Shown here: positions 44,156-51,549 of the stretch, one piece after another | Layout of the letters: every line of letters begins with the position of its first letter | How positions within the stretch are numbered: position 1 is the stretch's first letter | Source: CAWDVH01 sp963805705 | GTDB taxonomy: Bacteria; Actinomycetota; Actinomycetes; Streptosporangiales; Streptosporangiaceae | Assembly (NCBI GenBank): GCA_963805705.1 | Contig: CAWDVH010000001.1 | Span: 1,736,001-1,800,000 of the forward strand | DNA: 64,000 nucleotides | Direction of reading: 5' to 3' | Made by a program: the position numbers and the translations under genes | The notes under the pieces: model-generated | The model's input: only the letters and a program-made list of their open reading frames with translations | The model's database searches: none | Told to the model about the DNA's origin: nothing

Positions 44156-46016
44156 TTGCGATCACATCCTGGATGACACCAGCAAGTTCGGCCGCGCGGA
44201 ACGGAAGCCCGCGGACGCGATTGTAGGAGATCACGTCGACCAGGTACCGGCCGCGCAGCAGCAGGGCGAGCTGGCCGAGGTTGATCTCGGGCACGAGGAC
44301 CTTGTCGTAGGCGAGCAGCACCTCGCCGAGGTTGGCCGGGAAGGGGCACAGGTGCCGCAGGTGCGCCTGGGCGACCGAGCCGCCCGCGAGCCGGACACGC
44401 CGGGCCGCCGCCCCGATCGAGCCGTAGGTCGAGCCCCAGCCGAGGACCAGGACCCGCGCGTCGCCGTCGGGGTCGTCCACCTCAAGCGGCGGGATGTCGG
44501 CGGCGATCCCGTCGATCTTGGCCTGCCGCAGCCTGACCATCTTGTCGTGGTTGTCCGGGTCGTAGGAGATGGTCCCGGCGCCGTCGGCCTTCTCGATGCC
44601 GCCAATCCGGTGCTCAAGACCGGGCGTGCCGGGCACCGCCCACGGCCGGGCGAGGGTCTGCGGATCCCGCTGGAACGGCAGGAAATCGGGAACGGCATCG
44701 TCGCCGGGATTTTCGTTTCGAATGGCGAACTTGAACTCATCCCGGAGCTTGGCCAGGCTGTCCACGCTGGGTATCCGCCAGGGCTCCGAGCCGTTGGCCA
44801 GATATCCGTCGGACAGGATGATCACCGGCGTGCGGTACTTGACCGCGATCCGCACGGCCTCGATCGCCGTGTCGAAGCAGTCCGCCGGGGTGGCGGGGGC
44901 GAGGATGGCCACCGGCGACTCGCCGTTCCGGCCGAAGAGCGCCATCAGCAGGTCGGCCTGCTCGGTCTTGGTGGGCATGCCGGTCGACGGGCCGGCCCGC
45001 TGGATGTCGCAGATGATCAGCGGCAGCTCGACCGAGGCCGCCAGCCCGATCGTCTCGGCCTTCAGGCACATGCCGGGGCCCGAGGTGGTGGTCACGCCGA
45101 GACTGCCGCCGAAGGACGCGCCCAGGGCCGCGCCGACGCCGCTGATCTCGTCCTCCGCCTGGAACGTGCGGACGCCGAACCGCTTGAGCTTGGACAGCTC
45201 ATGCAGGATGTCCGAGGCCGGAGTGATCGGGTACGAGCCCAGGAACAGCGGCAGGCCAGAGCGCCTGGAGGCCGCGACCAGCCCGTAGGACAGCGCGCTG
45301 TTGCCGGTGATGTTGCGGTACTTGCCGGGCTGCAGGTCGGCTGGCTTGATCTCGTACTGAACGGAGAAGTCCTCGGTGGTCTCGCCGTAGTTCCACCCGG
45401 CCTGGAAGGCCGCGACATTCGCGTCCATGATGTCGGGCTTGGCCGCGAACTTGGAGTTGAGGAACTTCATCGTGCCCTCGGTCGGCCGGTTATACAGCCA
45501 GGAGAGCAGTCCGAGGGCGAACATGTTCTTGGCCCGCTCGGCGTCCTTCCGGCTGATGTCGAAGCCTTCGAGGGCCTTGACCGTTATCGAGGTGATCCCG
45601 ATCGCGTGCAGCTGATAGGCCGACAGCGAGCCGTCTTCCAGCGGGCTGGCGGCGTAGCCGACCTTGGCCAGGTTGCGCTTGGTGAACTCGTCGGTGTTCG
45701 CGATGATGTCCGCGCCGCGCGGCAGGTCGTCGATATTGGCCCGCAGGGCCGCGGGGTTCATCGCGACCAGCACGTCCGGGGCATCGCCGGGCGTGAGAAT
45801 GTCGTGATCCGCAAAATGGAGCTGGAAGCTCGACACCCCCGGCAGGGTCCCGGCGGGGGCGCGGATCTCGGCCGGGAAGTTGGGCAACGTAGACAGATCG
45901 TTGCCGAAGGTAGCAGTTTCCTGGGTGAACCGGTCGCCGGCCAACTGCATGCCGTCGCCTGAGTCACCCGCGAACCTGATAATGACACGAGTGAGCTGCT
46001 GGACCTGTTTGGTCAC
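44148..46016 (-). CDS. korA: 2-oxoacid:ferredoxin oxidoreductase alpha subunit (gamma-alpha fusion)
   Basis: The 622-residue subunit fuses the gamma domain (N-terminal IIRFAGDSGDGMQLAGDRFT) to the alpha domain (GSYPITPASDILHELSK, TTTSGPGMCLKAETIGLA). The fused layout is that of KorA in actinobacteria. GTG at 46016 is preferred: AGGAGG lies 10 nt upstream and translation starts TKQVQQLTRVII as expected. An in-frame ATG at 46076 would add 20 residues but lacks a Shine-Dalgarno. Confidence 0.93.
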   Translation of the reverse strand: MTKQVQQLTRVIIRFAGDSGDGMQLAGDRFTQETATFGNDLSTLPNFPAEIRAPAGTLPGVSSFQLHFADHDILTPGDAPDVLVAMNPAALRANIDDLPRGADIIANTDEFTKRNLAKVGYAASPLEDGSLSAYQLHAIGITSITVKALEGFDISRKDAERAKNMFALGLLSWLYNRPTEGTMKFLNSKFAAKPDIMDANVAAFQAGWNYGETTEDFSVQYEIKPADLQPGKYRNITGNSALSYGLVAASRRSGLPLFLGSYPITPASDILHELSKLKRFGVRTFQAEDEISGVGAALGASFGGSLGVTTTSGPGMCLKAETIGLAASVELPLIICDIQRAGPSTGMPTKTEQADLLMALFGRNGESPVAILAPATPADCFDTAIEAVRIAVKYRTPVIILSDGYLANGSEPWRIPSVDSLAKLRDEFKFAIRNENPGDDAVPDFLPFQRDPQTLARPWAVPGTPGLEHRIGGIEKADGAGTISYDPDNHDKMVRLRQAKIDGIAADIPPLEVDDPDGDARVLVLGWGSTYGSIGAAARRVRLAGGSVAQAHLRHLCPFPANLGEVLLAYDKVLVPEINLGQLALLLRGRYLVDVISYNRVRGLPFRAAELAGVIQDVIANV

Positions 46017-46124
46017 AGTGGGAGGACCTCCTCCAGGCGCCGAGGCCGGGCGGGCTGACGCGGTGACGGCGTGCATCTTGGGCGCCGCCCGGGCAGTCGG
46101 GGCGCTGCGATTGAAAGTGCCTGC

Positions 46125-46130
46125 ATTCTA
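46125..46130 (-). promoter_or_regulatory. Possible -10 of the korAB promoter
   Basis: TAGAAT reads on the minus strand at 46130-46125, about 110 bp before the korA GTG. A convincing -35 is not visible, so this is tentative. Confidence 0.3.
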
Positions 46131-46379
46131 CCTGCGGCGGTGTGCCGGATGTCGGACACAAGACCTCTGAGCTGCTGCGACGTATTCATGACCCACCAGG
46201 TTGGTCAGATCACGCGGCCGGGCGGCAGCCATATCATGATTCTATGACAGATCTGCACCTGATCGCGTGCTCTCTGTTATATGACGCGCCGGGAGAGCGG
46301 GGGGTTCACGCCGGCCTGGCGGCCGGGCCGCGCAGGGGCGCGGCGCGCGGCGCGGCTCAGCGGTCGTGGAGGAAGCTTG

Positions 46380-46400
46380 TCAGCGGTAGTTGACGAACTG
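46380..46400 (+). repeat. 21-bp direct repeat, distal copy of the yajQ 3' end (att-like)
   Basis: These 21 bases are identical, in the same orientation, to 48827-48847, the last seven codons of yajQ including its stop. The copies are 2447 bp apart. Outside the 21 bp the flanks diverge. This is what integration of an element into the 3' end of yajQ would leave. The 46077-46593 stretch around it has no gene I can support. Confidence 0.75.
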
Positions 46401-46502
46401 CATCCGCTGGTCATCTGTAGCTGCTGTTTGGCTCCAAGACTCGCTGTGACCTGGGTTCTTGCCTCTCGTCAGTTCTCATCGCTTCACGTGGTGTCCGGTG
46501 TC

Positions 46503-46521
46503 ATGTGCCCTGGATGTGCCC
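46503..46521 (+). repeat. Paired ATGTGCCC box (possible integrase arm site), left
   Basis: ATGTGCCCTGGATGTGCCC holds two copies of ATGTGCCC 11 bp apart. A near copy (17 of 19 identical, same orientation) is at 48753-48771. Both lie just inside the 21-bp repeats, as arm-type sites would. Confidence 0.5.
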
Positions 46522-46593
46522 CACCGGGGCCAGGAGTCCGGCCAGACTCTGGCTGAGCTGGTTTCCGCGCGGGCAGATCCGTAGCCTTGTCTC

Positions 46594-47055
46594 ATGGAAC
46601 GACGCGCGAAAGGCGCCCCCGACCGCTCGGCAAGCATCTACGTGGCGGTTATCTCTGCGCTGATCGCTGGCGGCTACGCCAACTTCGATCCGTGGCCGCC
46701 GGTGACCTACATCGACGCCACGGCGCGCTCTTCCGCCGGGCCGGTCGCGGTGAGTAACGTGGTGACCAGCCCCATCCCCATCGAGGTTCAGCACCAGATA
46801 GGCGAGGCACTGGCCGCCCACACGGAGGTGCGTTTCGTCGACGACCCTCAGTCGGTGATCCAGCCAGACAGCCGGGTCCGGGATCACGGTGTTCTCATCA
46901 CGCTCGCGCCGGTACCGCCCGCCGGCCGCCCCGTGAGAATCGGGGCACGGTCTTACTCCGGGAACCTCGGCAGGACGAGCTGCACCTTCATCGTGGACGA
47001 GGCCGATGCGCAATGGCAGGTGACGGGCACCACCGGTATCTACTCCGTGTCCTGA
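46594..47055 (+). CDS. Hypothetical secreted or membrane-anchored protein
   Basis: The 153-residue product has one hydrophobic N-terminal segment (SIYVAVISALIAGGYA) followed by a polar beta-rich region ending QWQVTGTTGIYSVS. It contains no recognisable domain. It lies inside the segment bounded by the 21-bp direct repeats. No strong Shine-Dalgarno is evident. Confidence 0.45.
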   Translation: MERRAKGAPDRSASIYVAVISALIAGGYANFDPWPPVTYIDATARSSAGPVAVSNVVTSPIPIEVQHQIGEALAAHTEVRFVDDPQSVIQPDSRVRDHGVLITLAPVPPAGRPVRIGARSYSGNLGRTSCTFIVDEADAQWQVTGTTGIYSVS

Positions 47056-47463
47056 ACGGCCGGGGCGGCAGGCGCAGGCTGGCGCAAGTGACCGGCTGAT
47101 TAGGAGAACGTCTCGCGATGTGCAACGACCTGGCTAGTCCCAGGTCAGCGGCCAGTCGAGCTGCGCGTGAGCAACCGCCAGTATGCGCCACTAGCGGACG
47201 GCTGTGGCACGGCACGTTCTGGCCGACCAGTTCATTACGAGATCGTTTTGACTGCGCTTCCCGGACCGCACAGGCTCCGCCGGGCCTTCACCGCGTCAAC
47301 ATCGCTCGTCCTCGCGCTGGCGCGCTGCGGGCACTCCACGCCGACCCCGGCCGCGGGCCCCGGCGCTGACGGGCACCAGTCCGGGAACCAGGCTCCTGGC
47401 CAAGAGTCACCCGGGGGCCACGCGGGAAAGACAAGTACCAGGTGCATACCGGAAGGAGACTCG
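47056..47463. other. Gap with a possible lipoprotein-signal relic
   Basis: No gene is supported here. The plus frame from 47167 is open into the next gene and encodes a hydrophobic stretch ending LALARCGHSTP, which resembles a lipoprotein signal, followed by Gly/Pro/Gln-rich sequence. It may be a decayed lipoprotein N-terminus or chance. Confidence 0.3.
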
Positions 47464-48684
47464 ATGAGCCGGCCCGCACGCATGCTCACCGCTGCCGCGG
47501 CCGCGGTCACGCTCGCCCCGGTCCTGCTCACCGCATCCGGCTGCAGCACACAGTCATGCGCCGGCCAGTGCGGACCGCCCTTCCAGCTGCAGGTCGTCTT
47601 CCGGCACGGCACCTCACAGCAGGCAGCCATCGCCGCCATGCGCAAATGCCAGGCCAGCCCCCTGGTCATCCGGATCGGCCAGCCAAACCAGCCCCGCCCC
47701 GGCCACCCCGGCCAGCGGACCGCGATCATCTACACCACCAAGATACCGATCACCGCCCAGCACATCCCGCTGCTGACCTGCCTGCACCACTCACCGGCGA
47801 GTCATGACGGCCTCCTGGCCGGACTGACCACCACACCCCAGACCACAGCCACAGCCCACAGCCCAGAACAGGACCCCGACCCCAGAAACCGTCCACCATC
47901 ACCTGAAGCCAAACCGGGCCCCGTCAGCTATCAGCTGGACCTAGGCACGAAAGGGCTGCCTGCAACGCTATGCATGCGAGAAGCGGTGCACCTCCTGCGG
48001 CCAGCCGACCGCGACTGCGATCCTGCCAGCCCAATACCGTGCCTCAGCGTCGCCGGGGACATCGATGACCGTGAAACCGCCGAGGTGCTCCTTGGTCTCG
48101 ACGTACGGCCCGTCGGTGAAGAGGGGCGTGCCGCTGCTCGGGTCGACGCTGCACACGGCGGTCGACGCGTCCAGACCGCCGTCGCTGAAGACGAAGACAC
48201 CGGCGTCCGTCATCTCCTCGATCAAGGCCCTGCCGGACGCGCCCCTCTCCCGCAGCTCCTCCAGCGTGAGGTCGGGCACCCACTCGTCGTTGAAGGCGAT
48301 CAGGTACAGCGCCATCACAAGCTCCTCTGCTCACCGGCAGCCCAGACGACTGCCACTCACCTTCTCCACGAACGCACTCGAGTCGATCCGACACCCCGGC
48401 CAAGACTTCTTCCAAGCCTTCCGCATCGCAGCCGGTCCAACCGCATGCGACGAGCCTGCCGGACGAAACGCATGCTCTATGCCGTGATCCCCGGTTGGAC
48501 TGTCGCGGATCACCCGGCGAGCGAGTGCCGCGCATCACCCGACGGAGGACAGAAAGGGCTGCCTGATCATGCAGCGAGTCGGGGGCTTAGGTCGAAATGG
48601 ATGTACTGCAGGATCAGCGTGTCGCCGGGGATGACGGAGATCATTACTCGCTCTCGGCCACTCCACGCCGATGATCATGCTTAA
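47464..48684 (+). CDS. Putative lipoprotein whose frame runs antisense through a YCII gene
   Basis: The ATG at 47464 has a strong Shine-Dalgarno (GGAAGGAGA) and encodes a lipoprotein signal with lipobox TASGC (Cys about 26). Residues 26-160 include FQLQVVFRHGTSQQAAIAAM and a Pro/Thr/Gln-rich tail and look genuinely coding. From about 47945 the frame stays open for another 250 codons, but there it is the antisense of the YCII gene (47968-48315) and of non-coding DNA. The original gene probably ended near 47950, and its 3' end appears to have been replaced. I recognise no family. Confidence 0.4.
   Translation: MSRPARMLTAAAAAVTLAPVLLTASGCSTQSCAGQCGPPFQLQVVFRHGTSQQAAIAAMRKCQASPLVIRIGQPNQPRPGHPGQRTAIIYTTKIPITAQHIPLLTCLHHSPASHDGLLAGLTTTPQTTATAHSPEQDPDPRNRPPSPEAKPGPVSYQLDLGTKGLPATLCMREAVHLLRPADRDCDPASPIPCLSVAGDIDDRETAEVLLGLDVRPVGEEGRAAARVDAAHGGRRVQTAVAEDEDTGVRHLLDQGPAGRAPLPQLLQREVGHPLVVEGDQVQRHHKLLCSPAAQTTATHLLHERTRVDPTPRPRLLPSLPHRSRSNRMRRACRTKRMLYAVIPGWTVADHPASECRASPDGGQKGLPDHAASRGLRSKWMYCRISVSPGMTEIITRSRPLHADDHA
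47968..48315 (-). CDS. YCII-related domain protein
   Basis: The 115-residue protein has the YCII/DGPF pattern: MALYLIAFNDE, ALIEEMTDAGVFVFSDGGL, FTDGPYVETKEHLGGFTVIDV and an Ala/Trp-rich C-terminal helix. Members of this family often accompany ECF sigma factors, but none is next to it. GAGGAG is 6 nt upstream of the ATG at 48315; a GTG one codon earlier is possible. It lies inside the repeat-bounded segment, opposite a lipoprotein frame. Confidence 0.8.
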   Translation of the reverse strand: MALYLIAFNDEWVPDLTLEELRERGASGRALIEEMTDAGVFVFSDGGLDASTAVCSVDPSSGTPLFTDGPYVETKEHLGGFTVIDVPGDAEARYWAGRIAVAVGWPQEVHRFSHA

Positions 48685-48826
48685 CACATACGCGGGCGAG
48701 TGGCCGGACACTGACGATCAGGCACGGGTGATAGTGGATTCAGTGCACGGCAATGTGCCCTGTGTGTGCCCTAGCCGACGTGATGCCAGGTAAAGATGCT
48801 GGCCAGGGGCCTGGAGTAGGCGTGTT
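48316..48826. other. 510-bp gap between the YCII gene and yajQ
   Basis: No gene is supported. On the minus strand a 25-codon frame (about 48570-48644) reads MISVIPGDTLILQYIHFDL and may be a gene remnant. The right-hand arm-like box is at 48753-48771. Confidence 0.4.
48753..48771 (+). repeat. Paired TGTGCCC box (possible integrase arm site), right
   Basis: ATGTGCCCTGTGTGTGCCC matches the left box at 46503-46521 at 17 of 19 positions in the same orientation. It ends 55 bp before the yajQ-end repeat. Confidence 0.5.
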
Positions 48827-48847
48827 TCAGCGGTAGTTGACGAACTG
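48827..48847 (+). repeat. 21-bp direct repeat, proximal copy (3' end of yajQ)
   Basis: It is identical to 46380-46400 and covers the yajQ stop codon and the six preceding codons. See the distal copy for the interpretation as an attachment-site duplication. Confidence 0.75.
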
Positions 48848-49321
48848 GAGCGCTAGGTCGAATTCCTTGCCCTTCAGGAGGCTGATGACCTGCTGCAGGT
48901 CGTCCTTCTTCTTCGCTGAGACGCGCAGCTCATCGCCCTGCACCTGAGCGCGGATGCCCTTCGGGCCCTCATCTCGGATGATCTTCGAGATCTTCCTCGA
49001 GTCATCCTGCGAGATGCCCTCCTTCAGCGGAACCGCGAGGCGGAACTCCTTGCCCGAGAGCTTGGGCTCACCGGGGTCCAGGACCTTGAGCGACACTGAG
49101 CGCTTGACCAGCTTGTCCCTGAACACATCCAGGATCGCGTTAGCGCGCTCCTCGCTGTTGGCCTTAATCTCCACGGCCTGATCACCTGACCAGGCGATAG
49201 ACGCGCCGACGCCGCGGAAATCGAACCGGGTGCCGATCTCCCTGGAGGCCTGGTTCAGCGCGTTGTCGACTTCCTGACGGTTGATCTTCGAGACGATGTC
49301 AAATGAGGATTCCGATGCCAC
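48827..49321 (-). CDS. yajQ: YajQ family nucleotide-binding protein
   Basis: The 164-residue protein matches the UPF0234/YajQ family: SSFDIVSKINRQEVDNALNQASREI, TRFDFRG, VQVQGDELRVSAKKKDDLQQVISLL and terminal LQFVNYR. Some members bind cyclic di-GMP or nucleic acids. The GTG at 49321 gives the family's normal length; an open extension upstream to 49357 is not conserved in character. Its last seven codons coincide with one copy of the 21-bp direct repeat. tRNA-Tyr lies upstream. Confidence 0.93.
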   Translation of the reverse strand: MASESSFDIVSKINRQEVDNALNQASREIGTRFDFRGVGASIAWSGDQAVEIKANSEERANAILDVFRDKLVKRSVSLKVLDPGEPKLSGKEFRLAVPLKEGISQDDSRKISKIIRDEGPKGIRAQVQGDELRVSAKKKDDLQQVISLLKGKEFDLALQFVNYR

Positions 49322-49489
49322 GGGTCCTAGGTTAGACGTCCGGAGCGTCGTCGGCACCCTTGCCGGGCACTGCGGTCGGGATCGTGTCGGAGCCGGGGGC
49401 GTGACGGCGCCGGGTCGCGGGCCGGCGCGTGCTGACCGAGGGCGCTATTTCCGCTATCCTTCACTGTGCCGTCCTGCGGGTCGGCGCAC

Positions 49490-49574
49490 GGCAGGTTGCC
49501 CGAGCGGCCAAAGGGAGCGGTCTGTAAAACCGTCGGCTAAGCCTACGTTGGTTCGAACCCAACACCTGCCACCA
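49490..49574 (+). tRNA. tRNA-Tyr (GUA)
   Basis: Acceptor strands GGCAGGT (49490-49496) and ACCTGCC (49564-49570) pair perfectly; discriminator A and an encoded CCA follow (49571-49574). The anticodon loop is CTGTAAA with anticodon GTA, the T arm is GTTGG-TTCGAAC-CCAAC, and a long class II variable arm (GGC TAA GCC) is present as in bacterial tRNA-Tyr. The 3' end is the likely attachment site of the integrase whose remnant lies 120 bp downstream. Confidence 0.95.
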
Positions 49575-49584
49575 CCAGAGCAAA

Positions 49585-49619
49585 CAGCCCCTGGCCTGAG
49601 CGTATGCGGTCAGGGGCTG
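49585..49619 (+). terminator. Hairpin after tRNA-Tyr
   Basis: CAGCCCCTG (49585-49593) and CAGGGGCTG (49611-49619) form a 9-bp stem with a 17-nt loop, followed by ATCTTGCG. It has no real T-tract but is placed where a tRNA terminator is expected. Confidence 0.55.
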
Positions 49620-49694
49620 ATCTTGCGGGGGCCCGGTCGCTGCCGGGGATTCCCGGTGGTTCACGGCTGCTGGCGTAACCACGGCGAAACGGCG

Positions 49695-50170
49695 TTACGA
49701 GGTTTCGGCATCGCGCAGGGCGTCGTCGATCCGGGTGTTCCAGAGCTGGTCGTGCCCATCGAGGCATCCGGCGTAGACGCGCAGGAGGACAGCCACGCCG
49801 TGCCCGGCTCGCCGGGCGATCTCGGGGGCGGGGACGCCCGCGTTGAGCTGGAGGGTGACGCCGCTGTGCTGCAGGTCGTACGGTCGCGCCGCCAGGGGCG
49901 AGCGGGCTTGTGCGCTGGTGAGCGCCTTGTGGCGGGCTTTCTGCCAGATCCGGCCGTAGGTGCTCTCGCTCAGCATGGCTCCTCGCGAGCCGCGGAACAG
50001 GCGTCCGTCGGCGGCGATGCCGAACCGGTCGCGGTGCGAGCGGATCAGCTGGACCAGCTCGGGCGGGATCGGCACGGGACGGGTGGCCTTCCTGGCCCGG
50101 TGCTTGAGGTGCCGCTCGTCGTGGCTGGTTCCTGAATCGGTCCAGGCCGAGCCGACGCGGGGAGCGTTAC
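49695..50170 (-). pseudogene. Tyrosine recombinase (integrase) C-terminal remnant, catalytic Arg lost
   Basis: The frame encodes the C-terminal catalytic half of an actinobacterial tRNA-type integrase: KHRARKATRPVPIPPELV, DGRLFRGSRGAMLSESTYG, SPLAARPYDLQHSGVTLQLN, EIARRAGHGVAVLLRVYAGCLDG and DDALRDAE. Where functional relatives have Asp-Leu-Arg-His, this copy reads Asp-Leu-Gln-His, so the box II catalytic Arg is gone. The sequence upstream of about 50170 no longer resembles an integrase, though the frame is open to 50294, and the SAM-like core-binding domain is missing. The remnant is therefore both truncated and point-inactivated. Its 3' end faces tRNA-Tyr, the classical arrangement for an element inserted in a tRNA gene. 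Confidence 0.82.
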
Positions 50171-50293
50171 CGGTCAGCAGGAGTAACGGCATGATGCGCG
50201 ATAGCGGGACGCCTGTCGTAACGAGATGATCTTGGCGTGTCGGTCCCAGGATGACAGACGGCCGCGCAAGATCATGAAGATGTGTCGTCAACA

Positions 50294-50700
50294 TGGGCCC
50301 GCGCGACCTTGTCGCATCGTATCTGCACGGGTATCTCGCGTCGCCGGCTGGGGAAGCTGATCATCGAGCTGTCCGGGCCGTGGCAGGCTGCGCACGAGTC
50401 CCGGCTGCGTGATCGCCGTGGCCGCGGCCGGAAGCGGGCCGCGGGCGCGGGGCCAGGGCACGATCTGGTGTTCACTGACCGGCTCATCGTCACCCTGGTC
50501 ATCTTGCGGTTCCAGCTCCCGCACGCTGCGGTGGCGCTGTTTTTACGGCGTGGACCGCTGGACGGTCACGCGCGCCGTGCATGAGATCCGGCCGCTGCTG
50601 GCAGCGCGCGGCTTCGCGGTGCCCGGCGACCCAGGCCTGCGGCTGCATACCCTGGCCGATGTCTTCGCCTACGCCGCGGCCGCCGCGCAACCGGCGGCCT
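50294..50700 (+). pseudogene. IS5-like transposase N-terminal remnant with frameshift
   Basis: The first frame carries LGKLIIELSGPWQAAHESRL and LVFTDRLIVTLVILRFQLPHAAVALF; after one extra T in the T-run near 50540-50545 the next frame continues YGVDRWTVTRAVHEIRPLLAARG and GDPGLRLHTLADVFAYA. This is the helix-turn-helix region found at the start of actinobacterial HTH/DDE_Tnp_4 transposases. The DDE domain is absent. An inverted repeat ATGATCTTG/CAAGATCAT (50227-50235, 50268-50276) just upstream may be an insertion-sequence end. Confidence 0.65.
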
Positions 50701-50779
50701 GCCCGGCGACCGCATCGGCGCCCGTCCCGTCGCAGCAGCTGCCCACCCTCTTGGCCGTCCCACGCACACCTCCAGATCG

Positions 50780-51093
50780 AAATGTTGCGACGACCCCTTG
50801 AATCCGCCCAGTTCCGGTCCGCCGCGTTCGTCCGCACACTGCAGGACCACGGCCTGGCCGGCTCCATGGGTCGGATCGGGGCGTGCGGTGACAGCGCCGT
50901 GATGGAATCGTTTTTCGCGCTGCTGCAGAAGAACGTCCTGGACCGCCAGCGCTGGTCAACCCGCGAGCAGCTCCGGCTGGCCATCATCACCTGGATCGAG
51001 CGGACCTACCACCGCCGACGCCGGCAACGGCGACTCGGCCGCCTCACGCCCATCGAATACGAGACAATCAACACGGCTGCACAAGCAGCCTGA
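50780..51093 (+). pseudogene. IS3-family transposase (OrfB) C-terminal remnant
   Basis: In the last 100 codons of the frame ending at 51093 the sequence reads GLAGSMGRIGACGDSAVMESFFALLQ, WSTREQLRLAIITWIERTYHRRRRQRRLG and LTPIEYE, the C-terminal part of the rve catalytic core of IS3/IS150 OrfB, including the terminal catalytic Glu. The earlier part of OrfB and OrfA are missing. It abuts the IS5-like remnant, indicating nested insertion and deletion. Confidence 0.8.
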
Positions 51094-51337
51094 ACCACCC
51101 AGCCCTCGAGTCAACTGAAGCCAGGGCAGTCCCGACTCTGCCACGTCCTTCCCCCGTGCAGCTAGATGAAGTGTGGGCAGGGATGGTGCTCGGTGGTCTA
51201 GGGACTGGTGCGCTCGGTGCCCGGCCATGGATGGTTCGTCGCGCCGCCAGCCGACCGCCGCTAGCGACCAAGATCGCTAGGACGGTGCCTGCCAGCCCTT
51301 GCCGGGCTCGCGCAAAGTGGCCGGGCATAGTGAACGC

Positions 51338-51538
51338 ATGACCATCCCGCCCGAGGCCAGGCGCACCGCCATGGCCGCCATCGCGCCGCACCTGCGCGGA
51401 GATGGACGCGTCGCCCAAGTGCTGCTGCGCGGCACCGATGACCTGCCAGACCTGGCGGCCGAGCTGCTGTGGATAGCTGCCCATCAGATAGGTGAGGACA
51501 GCAGCGCCCGTCTACGCGCGCGTCATGCCAGGTCGTGA
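51338..51538 (+). CDS. Small hypothetical protein
   Basis: A 66-residue frame from ATG 51338 encodes MTIPPEARRTAMAAIAPHLRG and VAQVLLRGTDDLPDLAAELLWI, a soluble helical protein. I do not recognise a family. The start lacks a clear Shine-Dalgarno. It lies between the transposase remnants and the convergent aldo/keto reductase. Confidence 0.35.
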   Translation: MTIPPEARRTAMAAIAPHLRGDGRVAQVLLRGTDDLPDLAAELLWIAAHQIGEDSSARLRARHARS

Positions 51539-51549
51539 CATCCGCGCAT

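Noticed and set aside
44046..45962. 638-codon plus-strand frame opposite korA/korB
   Set aside because: Shadow of the conserved KorA/KorB sequences; no domain signature.
44148..46076. ATG 46076 as korA start
   Set aside because: It has no Shine-Dalgarno, whereas GTG 46016 has AGGAGG upstream and starts the conserved TKQVQQL sequence.
47167..47463. Longer lipoprotein start at 47167
   Set aside because: The ATG at 47464 has a strong Shine-Dalgarno and begins a proper lipoprotein signal; the upstream part would place a second signal internally.
50282..51093. Intact insertion sequence
   Set aside because: The two halves belong to different families (IS5-like N-terminus, IS3 C-terminus), the first is frameshifted and both lack essential domains.
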